From NCBI RefSeq assembly GCF_029210375.1, contig NZ_JARGER010000043.1:62001-126000 (forward strand): a stretch of DNA of 64,000 nucleotides. Direction: 5' to 3'. The notes beneath the pieces were generated by a model that made no database searches, was not told where the DNA came from, and worked only from the letters and a program-made list of their open reading frames with translations. This stretch comes from Nocardioides sp. YIM 152315. Its GTDB lineage: Bacteria; Actinomycetota; Actinomycetes; Propionibacteriales; Nocardioidaceae. Within the stretch, counting starts at the first letter, position 1. The number at the start of each line of letters is the position of its first letter. The translations under genes were made by a program, and so were the position numbers. Positions 26,405-35,120 of this stretch are shown here, piece after piece.

Positions 26405-27547
26405 TCAGCGCGGCAGGCCCAGGCTGGCCGAGCACGCCGGCCAGGCGCCGTACCCGCCCGCGGCGTCGCGGACCTTCGTCGCGATCGCGATCTGCGTCTC
26501 CCGGCTGGCGTTGCTCGGCAGGCCGCTGCCGCCGTGCGCATGCCATGTGCCGAGGCTGAACTGGAGGCCGCCGTAGTAGCCGTTGCCGGTGTTGATGGCC
26601 CAGTTGCCGCCGGACTCGCACTGCGCGAGGCGGTCCCAGACGGTGTTGCCGCCCGCGAAGTTCACGGCCGGAGCCTTGGTGCCGATCCGGACGATCTCGT
26701 CGACCGCCGCGCGCTTCACGTCCTGCCGCAGCACGGTGCGCTCGGCGACCTCGCCGTTCTTGTAGACGATGCGGTAGGTGACGTCGCGCAGGCCGTGGCG
26801 GCCCTCGCGGACGACGGAGTCCTCGCCCTCGTACATCGAGCCGTCCTCGCGCTCGACGGTGCCGAACGGGATGCGCTCGCCGTCGACGTGCTTCTCCGCG
26901 ATGCGGACCTTCGTGAAGACGAGCCGATCGCCGTCCTCGAGCACGTGGTCGGCAGCAGGCTGGGTGCGGTCGTGCTTGCGGACCGTGACGCCGAGCTCGT
27001 CGAGGGCGTCCTCGACGGTGAGCGCGGTGAGCGTGCGCTTGACCGGCTTGCGGTCGGCGACCTCGACGGTGAGGCTCTTGGGCGTGACGACGTCGAGCGT
27101 CATGCCGTCGCGGTCGACGGTGCCACCGCGGCTCGCGGACAGGTCGGCCTCGCCGTACCGCTTGCCGACCTGGTCGAGCGCTCCGGCGACCGTGGTCGCG
27201 GTGACCCAGTGGGTCGTGCTCTCGCCGTCGACGTTGAGCTCGAACGGCCGGGCGAAGTGGACCGAGATGCGGGTCCCGTCGGTGATCTCCTCGTCGAGCT
27301 CCGGCGCGACCTCGTCGCGGTCGCTGACCTCGACGCCCTGCGCCTCGAGCACGTCGCCGACGGTGCCGCCGAAGGCGCTGACGTCCTCGGACTGACCGTC
27401 GAGGGTGAGGGTCACGGACTTGCTGAGTGCGCTGTAGCCCCACGTGCTGCCGGCGACCGCGAGGACCGCGACCGCGGCGGTGGCGATCATCAGGGGTCGG
27501 CTGGTGGTGAGGCGGCGGAACCGGCTGGTGTGCTCGTTGTCGGGCAC
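26405..27547 (-). CDS. rpfB: Resuscitation-promoting factor, RpfB type
   Basis: The 380-residue protein starts at a GTG. It has one N-terminal membrane anchor or signal (about residues 18-42), three DUF348 domains (about 48-200), a G5 domain (about 207-290) and a C-terminal lysozyme-like Rpf domain. The last includes VWDRLAQCESGGNWAINTGNGYYGGLQFSLGTW, with the catalytic Glu in CESGGNW. Rpf enzymes cleave peptidoglycan and wake dormant cells. The same domain order and the neighbours tatD and rsmA are found for RpfB of Mycobacterium tuberculosis. The 245-bp upstream region has short hairpins, but I cannot identify a known riboswitch in it. Confidence 0.96.
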   Translation of the reverse strand: MPDNEHTSRFRRLTTSRPLMIATAAVAVLAVAGSTWGYSALSKSVTLTLDGQSEDVSAFGGTVGDVLEAQGVEVSDRDEVAPELDEEITDGTRISVHFARPFELNVDGESTTHWVTATTVAGALDQVGKRYGEADLSASRGGTVDRDGMTLDVVTPKSLTVEVADRKPVKRTLTALTVEDALDELGVTVRKHDRTQPAADHVLEDGDRLVFTKVRIAEKHVDGERIPFGTVEREDGSMYEGEDSVVREGRHGLRDVTYRIVYKNGEVAERTVLRQDVKRAAVDEIVRIGTKAPAVNFAGGNTVWDRLAQCESGGNWAINTGNGYYGGLQFSLGTWHAHGGSGLPSNASRETQIAIATKVRDAAGGYGAWPACSASLGLPR

Positions 27548-27792
27548 GTCTCTCCGAACGTCGTGCTCTCCGGGTCTCGGGTGCCGGTGCGAGCGACACG
27601 CTCCCCGCCAGACGGGGACCGTCTCGGTGGTGGGCCTGCGGCGGCCACCCCTGCACCGGTCAGATCGGGTCCCGATCCCGGCTTTCGGTCATCCAGACCA
27701 TCGCACAAGCGCGGTGATTGCAAACCGAACTTCCACAATTTGTGCGGATCGTGAGCGGTGTCTCAGTGCCCTCCCGCCGCTAGAGTCGCGAG

Positions 27793-29061
27793 GTGACCAC
27801 GGGCGAGCGTGCGGACTTCACCCCCCTGACCTGCGGAAACGGCATCTCGTTGATCCCCTCGATCGCCGGTCCCGACCTGCTCGGGCGGGGGTACGTCGAG
27901 GAGGAGCATCGAGCAGGCGGCACGGCCCGTTCCACCGGCGATCACCCCGACGCGCCGTTCGCCACGCGGGTCGCCGTCCGCCGCCCAGCGACCTCGGGCA
28001 GCGGAACCCTGGTCGTGGAGTGGCTGAACGTCAGCAGCGGCCAGGACGCGACCCCGGACTGGAACTACCTCGCCGAGGAGGTCGTCCGCCGCGGGCACAC
28101 CTGGGCCGGCGTCTCGGCGCAGTACAACGGAGTCCACGGCGGCGTGCCGGCCGTGCCGACCGGCGACCTCGCGGGCCGCGGCCTGACCGAGCTCGATCCG
28201 CAGCGGTACGGCGACCTCGTCCACCCGGGCGACGCCTACTGCCTGGACATCTACACGCAGGTCGCGCGTGGGCTGGCCGCGGACCTCCGCGCGACCTGCG
28301 TGCTCGCCGTCGGCGAGTCGCAGTCGGCGTTCGCGCTCACAAGCTACCTCGACCGGGTCCGCGACCACCCGTTCGACGGGTTCCTCGTGCACAGCCGCGG
28401 CGGTGCCGGCATGCCGCCGGGCGAGCCCGGGCGCGGGGTCGACCTGGGCGCGCGGGCCGAACCCGCCGTACGCGTGCGGGACGACGTCGGGGTGCCGGTG
28501 ATCGTGGTGCAGACCGAGACCGACCTCTTCGGCTACTTCGGCTGGGCAGCCGCCCGACAGCCCGACCACGCGTGGCTCCGGGTCTGGGAGGTGGCGGGCA
28601 CCGCCCACGCGGACAAGTGGCAGATCGGCGAGTTCGAGTCGTTCCTCGCCTGTCCCGACCCGGTCAACCGCGGTCAGCAGGTGTACGTCGTGCGCGCGGC
28701 GCTGCGATGGCTGGAGTCTTGGGTGCGCGACGGCACCCCCGCGCCCAGCGCGCCGCCGCTCGAGGTCGTCGGCGGCCGGCTGGACCTGGACGAGCACGGC
28801 AACGCACGCGGCGGCGTCCGGACGCCGGTCGTGGATGCGCCGGCCGAGGTGCTGTCCGGGTTCGCCGCCCCTGGCGCGTCGCCGCTGTGCGAGCTGTTCG
28901 GGCGCACCCTGCCCTTGGCCCACCCGGCGTACGCGTCCCCCGAGGAGTACCTGGCGGCGTACACCGCCGCCACGGACGCCGCCATCGCCGCCGGCTTCGT
29001 GCTGCCCGACGACCGGGACGCAGTCCTGGCGGAGGCGCGTTCCGCGGCGCTGCCGGGGTAG
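27793..29061 (+). CDS. Alpha/beta-hydrolase domain protein
   Basis: The 422-residue protein has the nucleophile elbow VGESQSAFALTSYL, a later acidic segment VPVIVVQTETDLFG and the putative catalytic His in WEVAGTAHAD. This fits the large alpha/beta-hydrolase domain family of Actinobacteria (Abhydrolase_10 type). There is no signal peptide. A TAGAGT -10 element (27781-27786) is only 6 bp before the GTG, so the message is probably leaderless or nearly so. The substrate is unknown. It is inserted between tatD and rpfB, on the opposite strand to the conserved operon. Confidence 0.82.
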   Translation: MTTGERADFTPLTCGNGISLIPSIAGPDLLGRGYVEEEHRAGGTARSTGDHPDAPFATRVAVRRPATSGSGTLVVEWLNVSSGQDATPDWNYLAEEVVRRGHTWAGVSAQYNGVHGGVPAVPTGDLAGRGLTELDPQRYGDLVHPGDAYCLDIYTQVARGLAADLRATCVLAVGESQSAFALTSYLDRVRDHPFDGFLVHSRGGAGMPPGEPGRGVDLGARAEPAVRVRDDVGVPVIVVQTETDLFGYFGWAAARQPDHAWLRVWEVAGTAHADKWQIGEFESFLACPDPVNRGQQVYVVRAALRWLESWVRDGTPAPSAPPLEVVGGRLDLDEHGNARGGVRTPVVDAPAEVLSGFAAPGASPLCELFGRTLPLAHPAYASPEEYLAAYTAATDAAIAAGFVLPDDRDAVLAEARSAALPG

Positions 29062-29075
29062 CTTCTCTGGCAACG

Positions 29076-29139
29076 CCTGCGCTTCTCCGGGGGTGCATTG
29101 CCCGAGAAGCGCGGCAATACCCGGTGCACCGGGTATTCC
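29076..29139 (-). repeat. Dispersed 64-bp palindromic repeat R1, copy 2
   Basis: This is the reverse complement of 18679-18742 with 58 of 64 matches. A perfect 22-bp palindrome lies at 29116-29137 and the second hairpin at 29081-29110, with one bulge. As with copy 1, it lies between two convergent genes, here the hydrolase (ends 29061) and tatD (ends 29171). Confidence 0.85.
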
Positions 29140-29170
29140 TGGTTGCATTCGTGGGTTCCCTGCACCGGCC

Positions 29171-29995
29171 TCACCAGCCGCCTCCGAACGCCGCCTCCGT
29201 GTTCGCGTCGATCGCCGCGCACAGCGCTCCGAGGTCGTCGCCGCGGACCTCCGCCATGGCGCGCACGGTGAGGGGCACGAGGTAGGAGCCGTTGGTGCGG
29301 CCGCGGTGCGGCACGGGGGTGAGGTACGGCGCGTCGGTCTCGACCAGCACCCGGTCCCGGGGAGTGACCGCGAGGGCCTCGCGGAGCGGTTGGGCGTTGC
29401 GGAAGGTCACCGTGCCGGCGAAGGAGAGGAAGGCACCGCGCTCCAGGCACGCCCGCGCGAAGCCGGCGTCCCCGGAGAAGCAGTGCATCACCCACCGTTC
29501 CGGCGCACCCTCGTCGTCGAGCACGCGCAGGACGGCGTCGTGGGCGTCGCGGTCGTGGATGACCAGCGTCTTGTCCAGTCGCCGGGCGAGGTCGATGTGT
29601 CGGCGGAACGACTCCTCCTGCACCGCCCGCCCCTCCTCGCCGGTGCGGAAGAAGTCCAGCCCGGTCTCCCCGACCGCGCGCACCTTGTCGTGCGCCGAGG
29701 CGAGCGCCTCGATCTCGGCCAGGGCGTCGTCGAGCGAGTCCAGCCGGGGCGCCTCGTTGGGATGCAGGGCGACGCCGGCGACGAGGGCGTCGTACGTCGC
29801 GGCCGCCTCGACCGCCCAGCGCGCGCCCGGCAGGTCGCAGCCGATCTGCACGATCCGCGGGACGCCGGTGGCGGTGGCCGCCGCCAGCGCCTCGGCGACC
29901 GGGACGGCGGGATCGTCGCCGCGGGCGACGTCGAGGTGGCAGTGGTTGTCGACCACCGGGTGCGGCAGCGGCTCGGGTGCTCCGGGGCGAGTCAT
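29171..29995 (-). CDS. tatD: TatD-family metal-dependent deoxyribonuclease
   Basis: With the ATG at 29993-29995 the protein has 274 residues. The metal site is visible as VVDNHCHLDVA, GETGLDFFR, VIHDRDA, HCFSGD and ETDAPYL. TatD proteins are TIM-barrel nucleases or D-aminoacyl-tRNA deacylase-like enzymes, and are unrelated to protein export. The placement upstream of rpfB follows the conserved actinobacterial order. The longer frame upstream is not used. Confidence 0.95.
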   Translation of the reverse strand: MTRPGAPEPLPHPVVDNHCHLDVARGDDPAVPVAEALAAATATGVPRIVQIGCDLPGARWAVEAAATYDALVAGVALHPNEAPRLDSLDDALAEIEALASAHDKVRAVGETGLDFFRTGEEGRAVQEESFRRHIDLARRLDKTLVIHDRDAHDAVLRVLDDEGAPERWVMHCFSGDAGFARACLERGAFLSFAGTVTFRNAQPLREALAVTPRDRVLVETDAPYLTPVPHRGRTNGSYLVPLTVRAMAEVRGDDLGALCAAIDANTEAAFGGGW

Positions 29996-30044
29996 GGGAC
30001 TCCGGCCGTCCGGTGGGCGGTGGGAGATCCACCGTTTCGGGCGC

Positions 30045-30899
30045 TCACGCACCGACCTCGGAGGCAACGACGCGCTCGATGATCGCCGCCGCGCAGTCGT
30101 CCGGGGCCTGGGTGGGGATCCAGTGGCTGACGCCCGAGAGCTCGACGAGCTGGTACGGCGCATCCACCCAGTCGGCGGTGGCGTCGACCCCGACACGGGT
30201 GATGGCGATGTCGCGGTCGCTCCAGAGCAGCGTCGTCGGCACCCGCACGAGGTGGTCGGTCGAGCCGGGCTTCACCAGCGGCATCGCGCGGTACCAGCCG
30301 AGCGCGTGCGGCAGCGCGCCGTACTCCACGATCTCGCGGCGGAACCGCTCGACCTCCGCGGCGGTCATGCCCGACAGGCGCATGCTCCGGTCGAAGCGGC
30401 CGCCCGGCCGCCGCGCGGTGAGCTCGGGCAGCAGCGGCAGGTTGAAGAGCGCCATGTAGCGCGACCTCCGGCGCTGGCTCGTCGTCCTCATGGCGCGCAC
30501 GAACGCCGCGGGGTGCGGCACCGAGATCGCGGTCCAGCTGCGCACCAGGTCGGGTCGGCGCATCGCGACCGTCCAGCCGACCGCGGACCCCCAGTCGTGG
30601 CCCGCCAGGTGCACCGGGCCGCCGATCCGGTCGACGAGCGCGACGACGTCGGAGGCGAGGTGTTGCATCCGGTAGTCGCGCCGCCGCCGCGGCCGGGCAC
30701 CCGGCGAGTAGCCGCGCTGGTCCAGCGCGAACGTGCGCAGGCCGGCCTCGTGCAGCAGCGGCGCCACCTGGCGCCACGTCGTGCTGCGCTCGGGGAAGCC
30801 GTGCAGCAGCACGATCGGCTTGCCGTCGACGGGCCCGTCGTCGAGGACGTCGAAGCTGAGGCCGGCGTGGTGCAGGACGCGGATCCGCTGCTCGTTCAT
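30045..30899 (-). CDS. Alpha/beta hydrolase, epoxide-hydrolase-like
   Basis: The 284-residue protein has the oxyanion motif LLHGFPERSTTWRQ, the nucleophile elbow HLAGHDWGSAVGW with Asp as nucleophile, and a late LLWSDRDIAI and GVSHWIP for the acid and His. HGFPE plus GHDWG is the signature of soluble epoxide hydrolases and related haloalkane dehalogenases, so epoxide opening is the likeliest reaction. It overlaps rsmI by ATGA, which places it in the rsmI operon. Confidence 0.88.
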   Translation of the reverse strand: MNEQRIRVLHHAGLSFDVLDDGPVDGKPIVLLHGFPERSTTWRQVAPLLHEAGLRTFALDQRGYSPGARPRRRRDYRMQHLASDVVALVDRIGGPVHLAGHDWGSAVGWTVAMRRPDLVRSWTAISVPHPAAFVRAMRTTSQRRRSRYMALFNLPLLPELTARRPGGRFDRSMRLSGMTAAEVERFRREIVEYGALPHALGWYRAMPLVKPGSTDHLVRVPTTLLWSDRDIAITRVGVDATADWVDAPYQLVELSGVSHWIPTQAPDDCAAAIIERVVASEVGA

Positions 30900-31762
30900 G
30901 ATGAGCCTTCTCCCCCGTGGACGAGGTTGTAGACCTCCCGCTTGGGTACGCCGGCGCGCCGTGCCACCTCGACGATGGCCTCCTTGCGACGGACGCCCTC
31001 CGCCTCGAGCTCGGCGACGGCGGCGAGCAGGCTGGCGGGGTCGGACCCGATCTCGGCGGCCGGCTCGGCGCCCGACACGACGATGGTGACCTCGCCGCGG
31101 ACGCCGTCGCCGGCCCAGGCGACCAGGTCCGCGAGCGACCCGCGGCGTACCTCCTCATGGGTCTTGGTCAGCTCACGGCAGACCGCGGCGGCGCGATCTT
31201 CGCCGAACGCCTCCGCCATCGCGGCGAGCGCGACGGCGGTCCGGTGCGGCGCCTCGAAGAAGACCATCGTGCGCTGCTCGGTCGCGAGGTCGGACAGCCG
31301 GCGCGAGCGCTCGCCGGCCTTGCGCGGGAGGAAGCCCTCGAAGCAGAACCTGTCGACGGGCAGCCCGCTGACCGCGAGGGCCGTGAGGACCGCCGACGGT
31401 CCGGGCACGGCGGTCACCGGCACGTCCTGCTCGACGGCGGCCGCCACGAGGCGGTAGCCGGGGTCGGAGACGCTCGGCATCCCGGCGTCGGTGACGAGCA
31501 GCACGCGGTCGCCCGCCAGCAGCGCCTCCAGCAGCGCCGGGGTGCGGGCCGACTCGTTGCCCTCGAAGTAGGACACGACCCGCCCGGTGACCGTCACGCC
31601 CAGGTCGGTGGTGAGCCGCTTGAGCCGGCGCGTGTCCTCGGCGGCGACCACGTCGGCCGTGGCCAGCTCGTGCGCCAGGCGAGGTGGCGCGTCGCCGACC
31701 TGCCCGATCGGCGTCGCCGCCAGCACGAGTACGCCGGACGTCGCGTCGTCGGTGAAGGACAC
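30896..31762 (-). CDS. rsmI: 16S rRNA 2'-O-ribose C1402 methyltransferase
   Basis: RsmI methylates the ribose of C1402 in 16S rRNA. The 288-residue protein shows ATPIGQVGDAPPRLAHELATADVVAAEDTR, VTDAGMPSVSDPG, VPGPSAVLTAL and FEGFLPRK, the standard family motifs of the tetrapyrrole-methylase fold. It is divergent from pmt with only 18 bp between the starts, an arrangement conserved in mycobacteria. Confidence 0.97.
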   Translation of the reverse strand: MSFTDDATSGVLVLAATPIGQVGDAPPRLAHELATADVVAAEDTRRLKRLTTDLGVTVTGRVVSYFEGNESARTPALLEALLAGDRVLLVTDAGMPSVSDPGYRLVAAAVEQDVPVTAVPGPSAVLTALAVSGLPVDRFCFEGFLPRKAGERSRRLSDLATEQRTMVFFEAPHRTAVALAAMAEAFGEDRAAAVCRELTKTHEEVRRGSLADLVAWAGDGVRGEVTIVVSGAEPAAEIGSDPASLLAAVAELEAEGVRRKEAIVEVARRAGVPKREVYNLVHGGEGSS

Positions 31763-31780
31763 GACCTAGAGTCTTCCATC

Positions 31781-33460
31781 GTGACCAGCGCCGCGCCTCC
31801 GGAGCCGCCGACGGCGCGTGTCGGGCTGTCGCGCGACTCGGCCGGGCGCCCGGTGCCGTCCGCCTGGCAGCGGGCGCGCTCGCGCATCCGCGGCGAGGAC
31901 CCGGTCATCGGGTGGGCGGGCGGCATCGCCGTCGCGGTGCTCGCGCTGTTCCTGCGGCTGTGGCACCTCGGCAAGCCGCATGCGTTCGAGTTCGACGAGA
32001 CGTACTACGCCAAGGACGCGTGGTCCCTCCTTCACTTCGGCTACGCGCGCGACTGGGTGGAGAAGGCCAACGACCACATCCTCGACGGCCAGACGGCGGA
32101 CCAGTGGAAGTCGTCGCCGGAGATGATCGTCCACCCCGAGGTCGGGAAGTGGCTGATCGCGCTGGGCGAGAAGGCCTTCGGCATGGACCCCTTCGGCTGG
32201 CGGGTCTCCGCCGCGGTGATCGGCGCGCTGATGGTGCTGGTGATGTGCCGCCTCGCCCGCCGGCTGACCGGGTCGACGCTGCTCGGCTGCATCGCCGGGC
32301 TGCTGCTGTGCTTCGACGGGCTGCACTTCGTGCTGTCCCGGCTGGCGCTGCTCGACATCTTCGTGGCGTTCTTCATCCTCTGCGGTGTCCACTGCGTCGT
32401 CGCCGACCGCGACTGGCACCGCGCCCGGATGGCGAGGCTGGTGCCGGAGGACTCCGGCGGCCGCGGGTCGTGGGGGCCGGTCCGCGGCCTGCTCGTGCGG
32501 CCCTGGCTGCTGGTCGGCGGCGTCTGCTGGGGCCTGGCCGTCGGCACGAAGTGGGAGGCGCTCTATCCCCTCGCGGCGTTCGGCCTCCTGGTCTGGCTGT
32601 GGTCGGCCGGCGCCCGCCGTTCGTTCGGGGTGCGCGCGTCGGTGCTGCGCTCCGCGGTGGTGGACGGGGTGCCCGCGTTCGTCCAGCTGGTGCTGGTCGC
32701 CCTAGTCGTGTACGTCGCGAGCTGGACGGGCTGGCTGATCCACGCGGACACCTACGAGGAGCACCTGTCGGCGACGCAGTACACCCACCACGGCGGCGGC
32801 GCGGACTGGCCGACCCGCACCGAGCCGGACGCGAGCGGGATCGGCGAGGTCACCCAGTCGCTGCGGTCGCTCTGGTACTACCACCAGGACGTCTACGCGT
32901 TCCACACCCACTTCCTCAACGACAGCACCCACACCTACGCGTCGAAGCCGCTCGGATGGCTGCTGCTGAACCGGCCGGTCGGCGTCTCGGCGGACACCGA
33001 CATCCAGCCCGGGACCCAGGGCTGCGAGGCGCCCACTGGCAGCGACTGCCTGCGTCAGGTGCTCCTGCTCGGTTCGCCGGCGGTCTGGTGGGGAGGCTGC
33101 CTGGCGATCCTCTACGCGCTGGCGATGTGGGTCGGCGCGCGCGACTGGCGGTTCGGGGTCGCGGTCGTCGGGACGCTGTCGACGTGGCTGCCGTGGCTGC
33201 AGTACGACGACCGGCCGATCTTCTCCTTCTACGCGGTGATCACCCTGCCGTTCCTGGTGCTCGCGCTGACGCTCGCGATCGGCCGGATGCTCGGCACGTC
33301 GTCGGCGCCGAGCGGACGTCGTACCGCCGGCGTCGTCGTCTCCGGCGCCTACCTCGTGCTGGTGCTGATGAACTTCGCGTGGTTCTGGCCGATCTGGACC
33401 GACCAGCTCCTCACCCACGGCGAGTGGCTCGACCGGATCTGGTTCACGCGCTGGATCTAG
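31781..33460 (+). CDS. pmt: Protein O-mannosyltransferase (GT39)
   Basis: The 559-residue protein has about eleven membrane helices. The GT39 hallmark FEFDETYYAKDAWSLLHFGY carries the catalytic Asp-Glu pair in the first external loop, and VGKWLIALGEKAFG and FDGLHFVLSRLALLD follow. It transfers mannose from polyprenyl-phosphomannose to secreted proteins, and probably works with Sec export. The GTG at 31781 lies 8 bp after a TAGAGT -10 element (31767-31772), so translation is likely leaderless. The divergence from rsmI supports the assignment. Confidence 0.94.
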   Translation: MTSAAPPEPPTARVGLSRDSAGRPVPSAWQRARSRIRGEDPVIGWAGGIAVAVLALFLRLWHLGKPHAFEFDETYYAKDAWSLLHFGYARDWVEKANDHILDGQTADQWKSSPEMIVHPEVGKWLIALGEKAFGMDPFGWRVSAAVIGALMVLVMCRLARRLTGSTLLGCIAGLLLCFDGLHFVLSRLALLDIFVAFFILCGVHCVVADRDWHRARMARLVPEDSGGRGSWGPVRGLLVRPWLLVGGVCWGLAVGTKWEALYPLAAFGLLVWLWSAGARRSFGVRASVLRSAVVDGVPAFVQLVLVALVVYVASWTGWLIHADTYEEHLSATQYTHHGGGADWPTRTEPDASGIGEVTQSLRSLWYYHQDVYAFHTHFLNDSTHTYASKPLGWLLLNRPVGVSADTDIQPGTQGCEAPTGSDCLRQVLLLGSPAVWWGGCLAILYALAMWVGARDWRFGVAVVGTLSTWLPWLQYDDRPIFSFYAVITLPFLVLALTLAIGRMLGTSSAPSGRRTAGVVVSGAYLVLVLMNFAWFWPIWTDQLLTHGEWLDRIWFTRWI

Positions 33461-33463
33461 CGT

Positions 33464-34702
33464 CTAGGCGATCGTCAGCACGACGAGAGTGAGGTTGAGC
33501 GCGATGATCACGGCCGCGGCCCCTGACGCCACGACGGTCGTGGCACGGCGGTTGACCAGGGTCCCCATCAGGTCCCGGCGCCGGGTGAAGGCGATCAACG
33601 GCACCAGGGCGAAGGGGATGCCGAAGGACAGCACGACCTGCGAGACGACCAGCGCCTGCGTCGGATCGGCGCCGAGCGCGAGGACCAGCATCGCGGGCGC
33701 GAGCGAGCTCAGCCGGCGCACGACGAGCGGCACGCGCCGCCGGAGGAAGCCCTCCATCACCACCTGACCCGAGAGGGTCCCGACGCTGGACGCGGCGAAG
33801 CCGGACGCGAGGAGGGCGAGCGCGAAGAGCAAGGCGGTACCGCCGCCCTCGACCCGGCCGAGCGCCGCGTGTGCGGCCTCGATCGTGTCGGCGCCGCTGC
33901 CGCCCAGCACGCTGGCCGCGATCACCAGCAGGGCCAGGTTCATGAGTCCGGCCAGCGTCATCGCCACCACGACGTCGACGCGCTGACCGCGCAGCAGGCG
34001 CTGGCGCTGCGCGTCGGTGCGGCAGGGGTGTCGGTCGGTGGTCAGCCCGCTGTGCAGGTAGATCGCGTGCGGCATGACCGTGGCGCCGAGCATGCCGGCC
34101 GCGAGCAGCACCGACCCGGCGCCGTCGAACCGCGGCACCAGCCCGCCCGCGACGTCCGCAGGCTCCGGCGCGCCGAGCAGCACGTTGTAGGCGAAGCCGA
34201 CCAGGATCACGCCGAGCATCCCGGTGATGGCCGCCTCGTACGGTCGGTGGCCGCGCGACTTCAGCCCGAGCAGCGCGAAGGCGACCACGGCCGTGATGGT
34301 GCCGCCGACCACCAGCGGGGTGCCGAAGAGGAGGTTGAGCGCGATCGCGCCGCCGACGACCTCCGCCAGGTCGGTGGCGATCGCCACCAGCTCCGCCTGG
34401 ACCCACAGCGCCCGGGCGGCGGGCCGCGGGAGGTGCACGCGGCACAGCGCCGGCAGGCTGAGCCCGGTCGCGATCCCGGCCTTGGCCGAGAGGTACTGGA
34501 TCAGCATCGCCATCAGGTTGCTGGCGACGACCACCCAGACGAGCAGGTAGCCGTACGACGCACCCGCGCTGAGGTTGGTCGCGAAGTTGCCGGGGTCGAC
34601 GTAGGCGATCGCGGTGACGAACGCCGGCCCGAGCAACGGCAGTGTCGGCTGGCTCCGTCGCACCCGCGGCGGCACGAGCACTCGTCGACGTTCCTGATAC
34701 AC
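33464..34702 (-). CDS. mntH: NRAMP-family divalent metal (Mn/Fe) transporter
   Basis: The 412-residue protein has about eleven membrane helices. The metal site motifs are DPGNFATN in helix 1 and GATVMPHAIYLHS in helix 6. These bind Mn2+ or Fe2+ during proton-coupled import. A GTG start after AAGGGGG is chosen. It is divergent from the ferritin-like gene across a 418-bp spacer and ends 3 bp from pmt. Control by a metal-responsive repressor would be expected, but I could not pick out a clear operator. Confidence 0.94.
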   Translation of the reverse strand: MYQERRRVLVPPRVRRSQPTLPLLGPAFVTAIAYVDPGNFATNLSAGASYGYLLVWVVVASNLMAMLIQYLSAKAGIATGLSLPALCRVHLPRPAARALWVQAELVAIATDLAEVVGGAIALNLLFGTPLVVGGTITAVVAFALLGLKSRGHRPYEAAITGMLGVILVGFAYNVLLGAPEPADVAGGLVPRFDGAGSVLLAAGMLGATVMPHAIYLHSGLTTDRHPCRTDAQRQRLLRGQRVDVVVAMTLAGLMNLALLVIAASVLGGSGADTIEAAHAALGRVEGGGTALLFALALLASGFAASSVGTLSGQVVMEGFLRRRVPLVVRRLSSLAPAMLVLALGADPTQALVVSQVVLSFGIPFALVPLIAFTRRRDLMGTLVNRRATTVVASGAAAVIIALNLTLVVLTIA

Positions 34703-35120
34703 AGCGCCCCCTTACCCGGCATTTCGGGCGGCATTCTCATGGGGCCGGAAAAGGACGCATTTCCGCGCCGCAACGAGATGTCGCGGGGCTTTCGATATTC
34801 CGACGATTGGTATTCGGAGCCGGCCACCGATCGGATTGGGGAGATTTTCTTTTTTCTTGCCCCGAACCCTTTTCATCCCGCGAGTCAAGGGTACCGTCGA
34901 GATCGCGAAAGGTCCCATGGTGCTTGACATCCGGGCCTCAGATCCGCACTGAAATGCCCATGGACGGCGCCACCCGAACTCCCTCCGGTCGACCGTCTTC
35001 CTGCTCCTAGGAGGTGGAGGTCTCCCCGAGTCAGCAGCACCCGCGACGCGCATTCGCGAATTGCCTGGCAATTCCTGCGACGCGCGCGGCGAAAGCACAT
35101 CAACATCGGTAGGAGATGAC
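34703..35120. other. Long non-coding spacer between mntH and ferritin-like gene
   Basis: No reading frame here has convincing codon use. The stretch is A/T-richer than its surroundings, notably around 34785-34880, with a pyrimidine tract of TTTTCTTTTTTCTTG. It contains a TTGACA hexamer at 34924-34929, several small inverted repeats, and GAATTGCC-T-GGCAATTC at 35058-35074. The two divergent promoters and a leader for the ferritin-like mRNA presumably lie here. I could not match it to a known riboswitch. Confidence 0.6.
35058..35074. promoter_or_regulatory. 8+8 bp palindrome upstream of the ferritin-like gene
   Basis: GAATTGCC and GGCAATTC flank one T in the leader, 47 bp before the ATG at 35121. 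A 17-bp dyad of this kind may be a repressor site or an RNA hairpin. The binding factor is unknown. Confidence 0.4.

Noticed and set aside
27548..27792. Possible c-di-AMP (ydaO-type) riboswitch upstream of rpfB
   Set aside because: Such switches are known before rpf genes, so I looked for the conserved blocks on the minus strand. The diagnostic GACAGCUCACCUCGU-like block and partner motifs are not there, only short unrelated hairpins.
34924..34957. TTGACA hexamer as promoter of the ferritin-like gene
   Set aside because: The -35 is perfect, but no acceptable TAnnnT hexamer follows at 16-19 bp, so I did not list a promoter.
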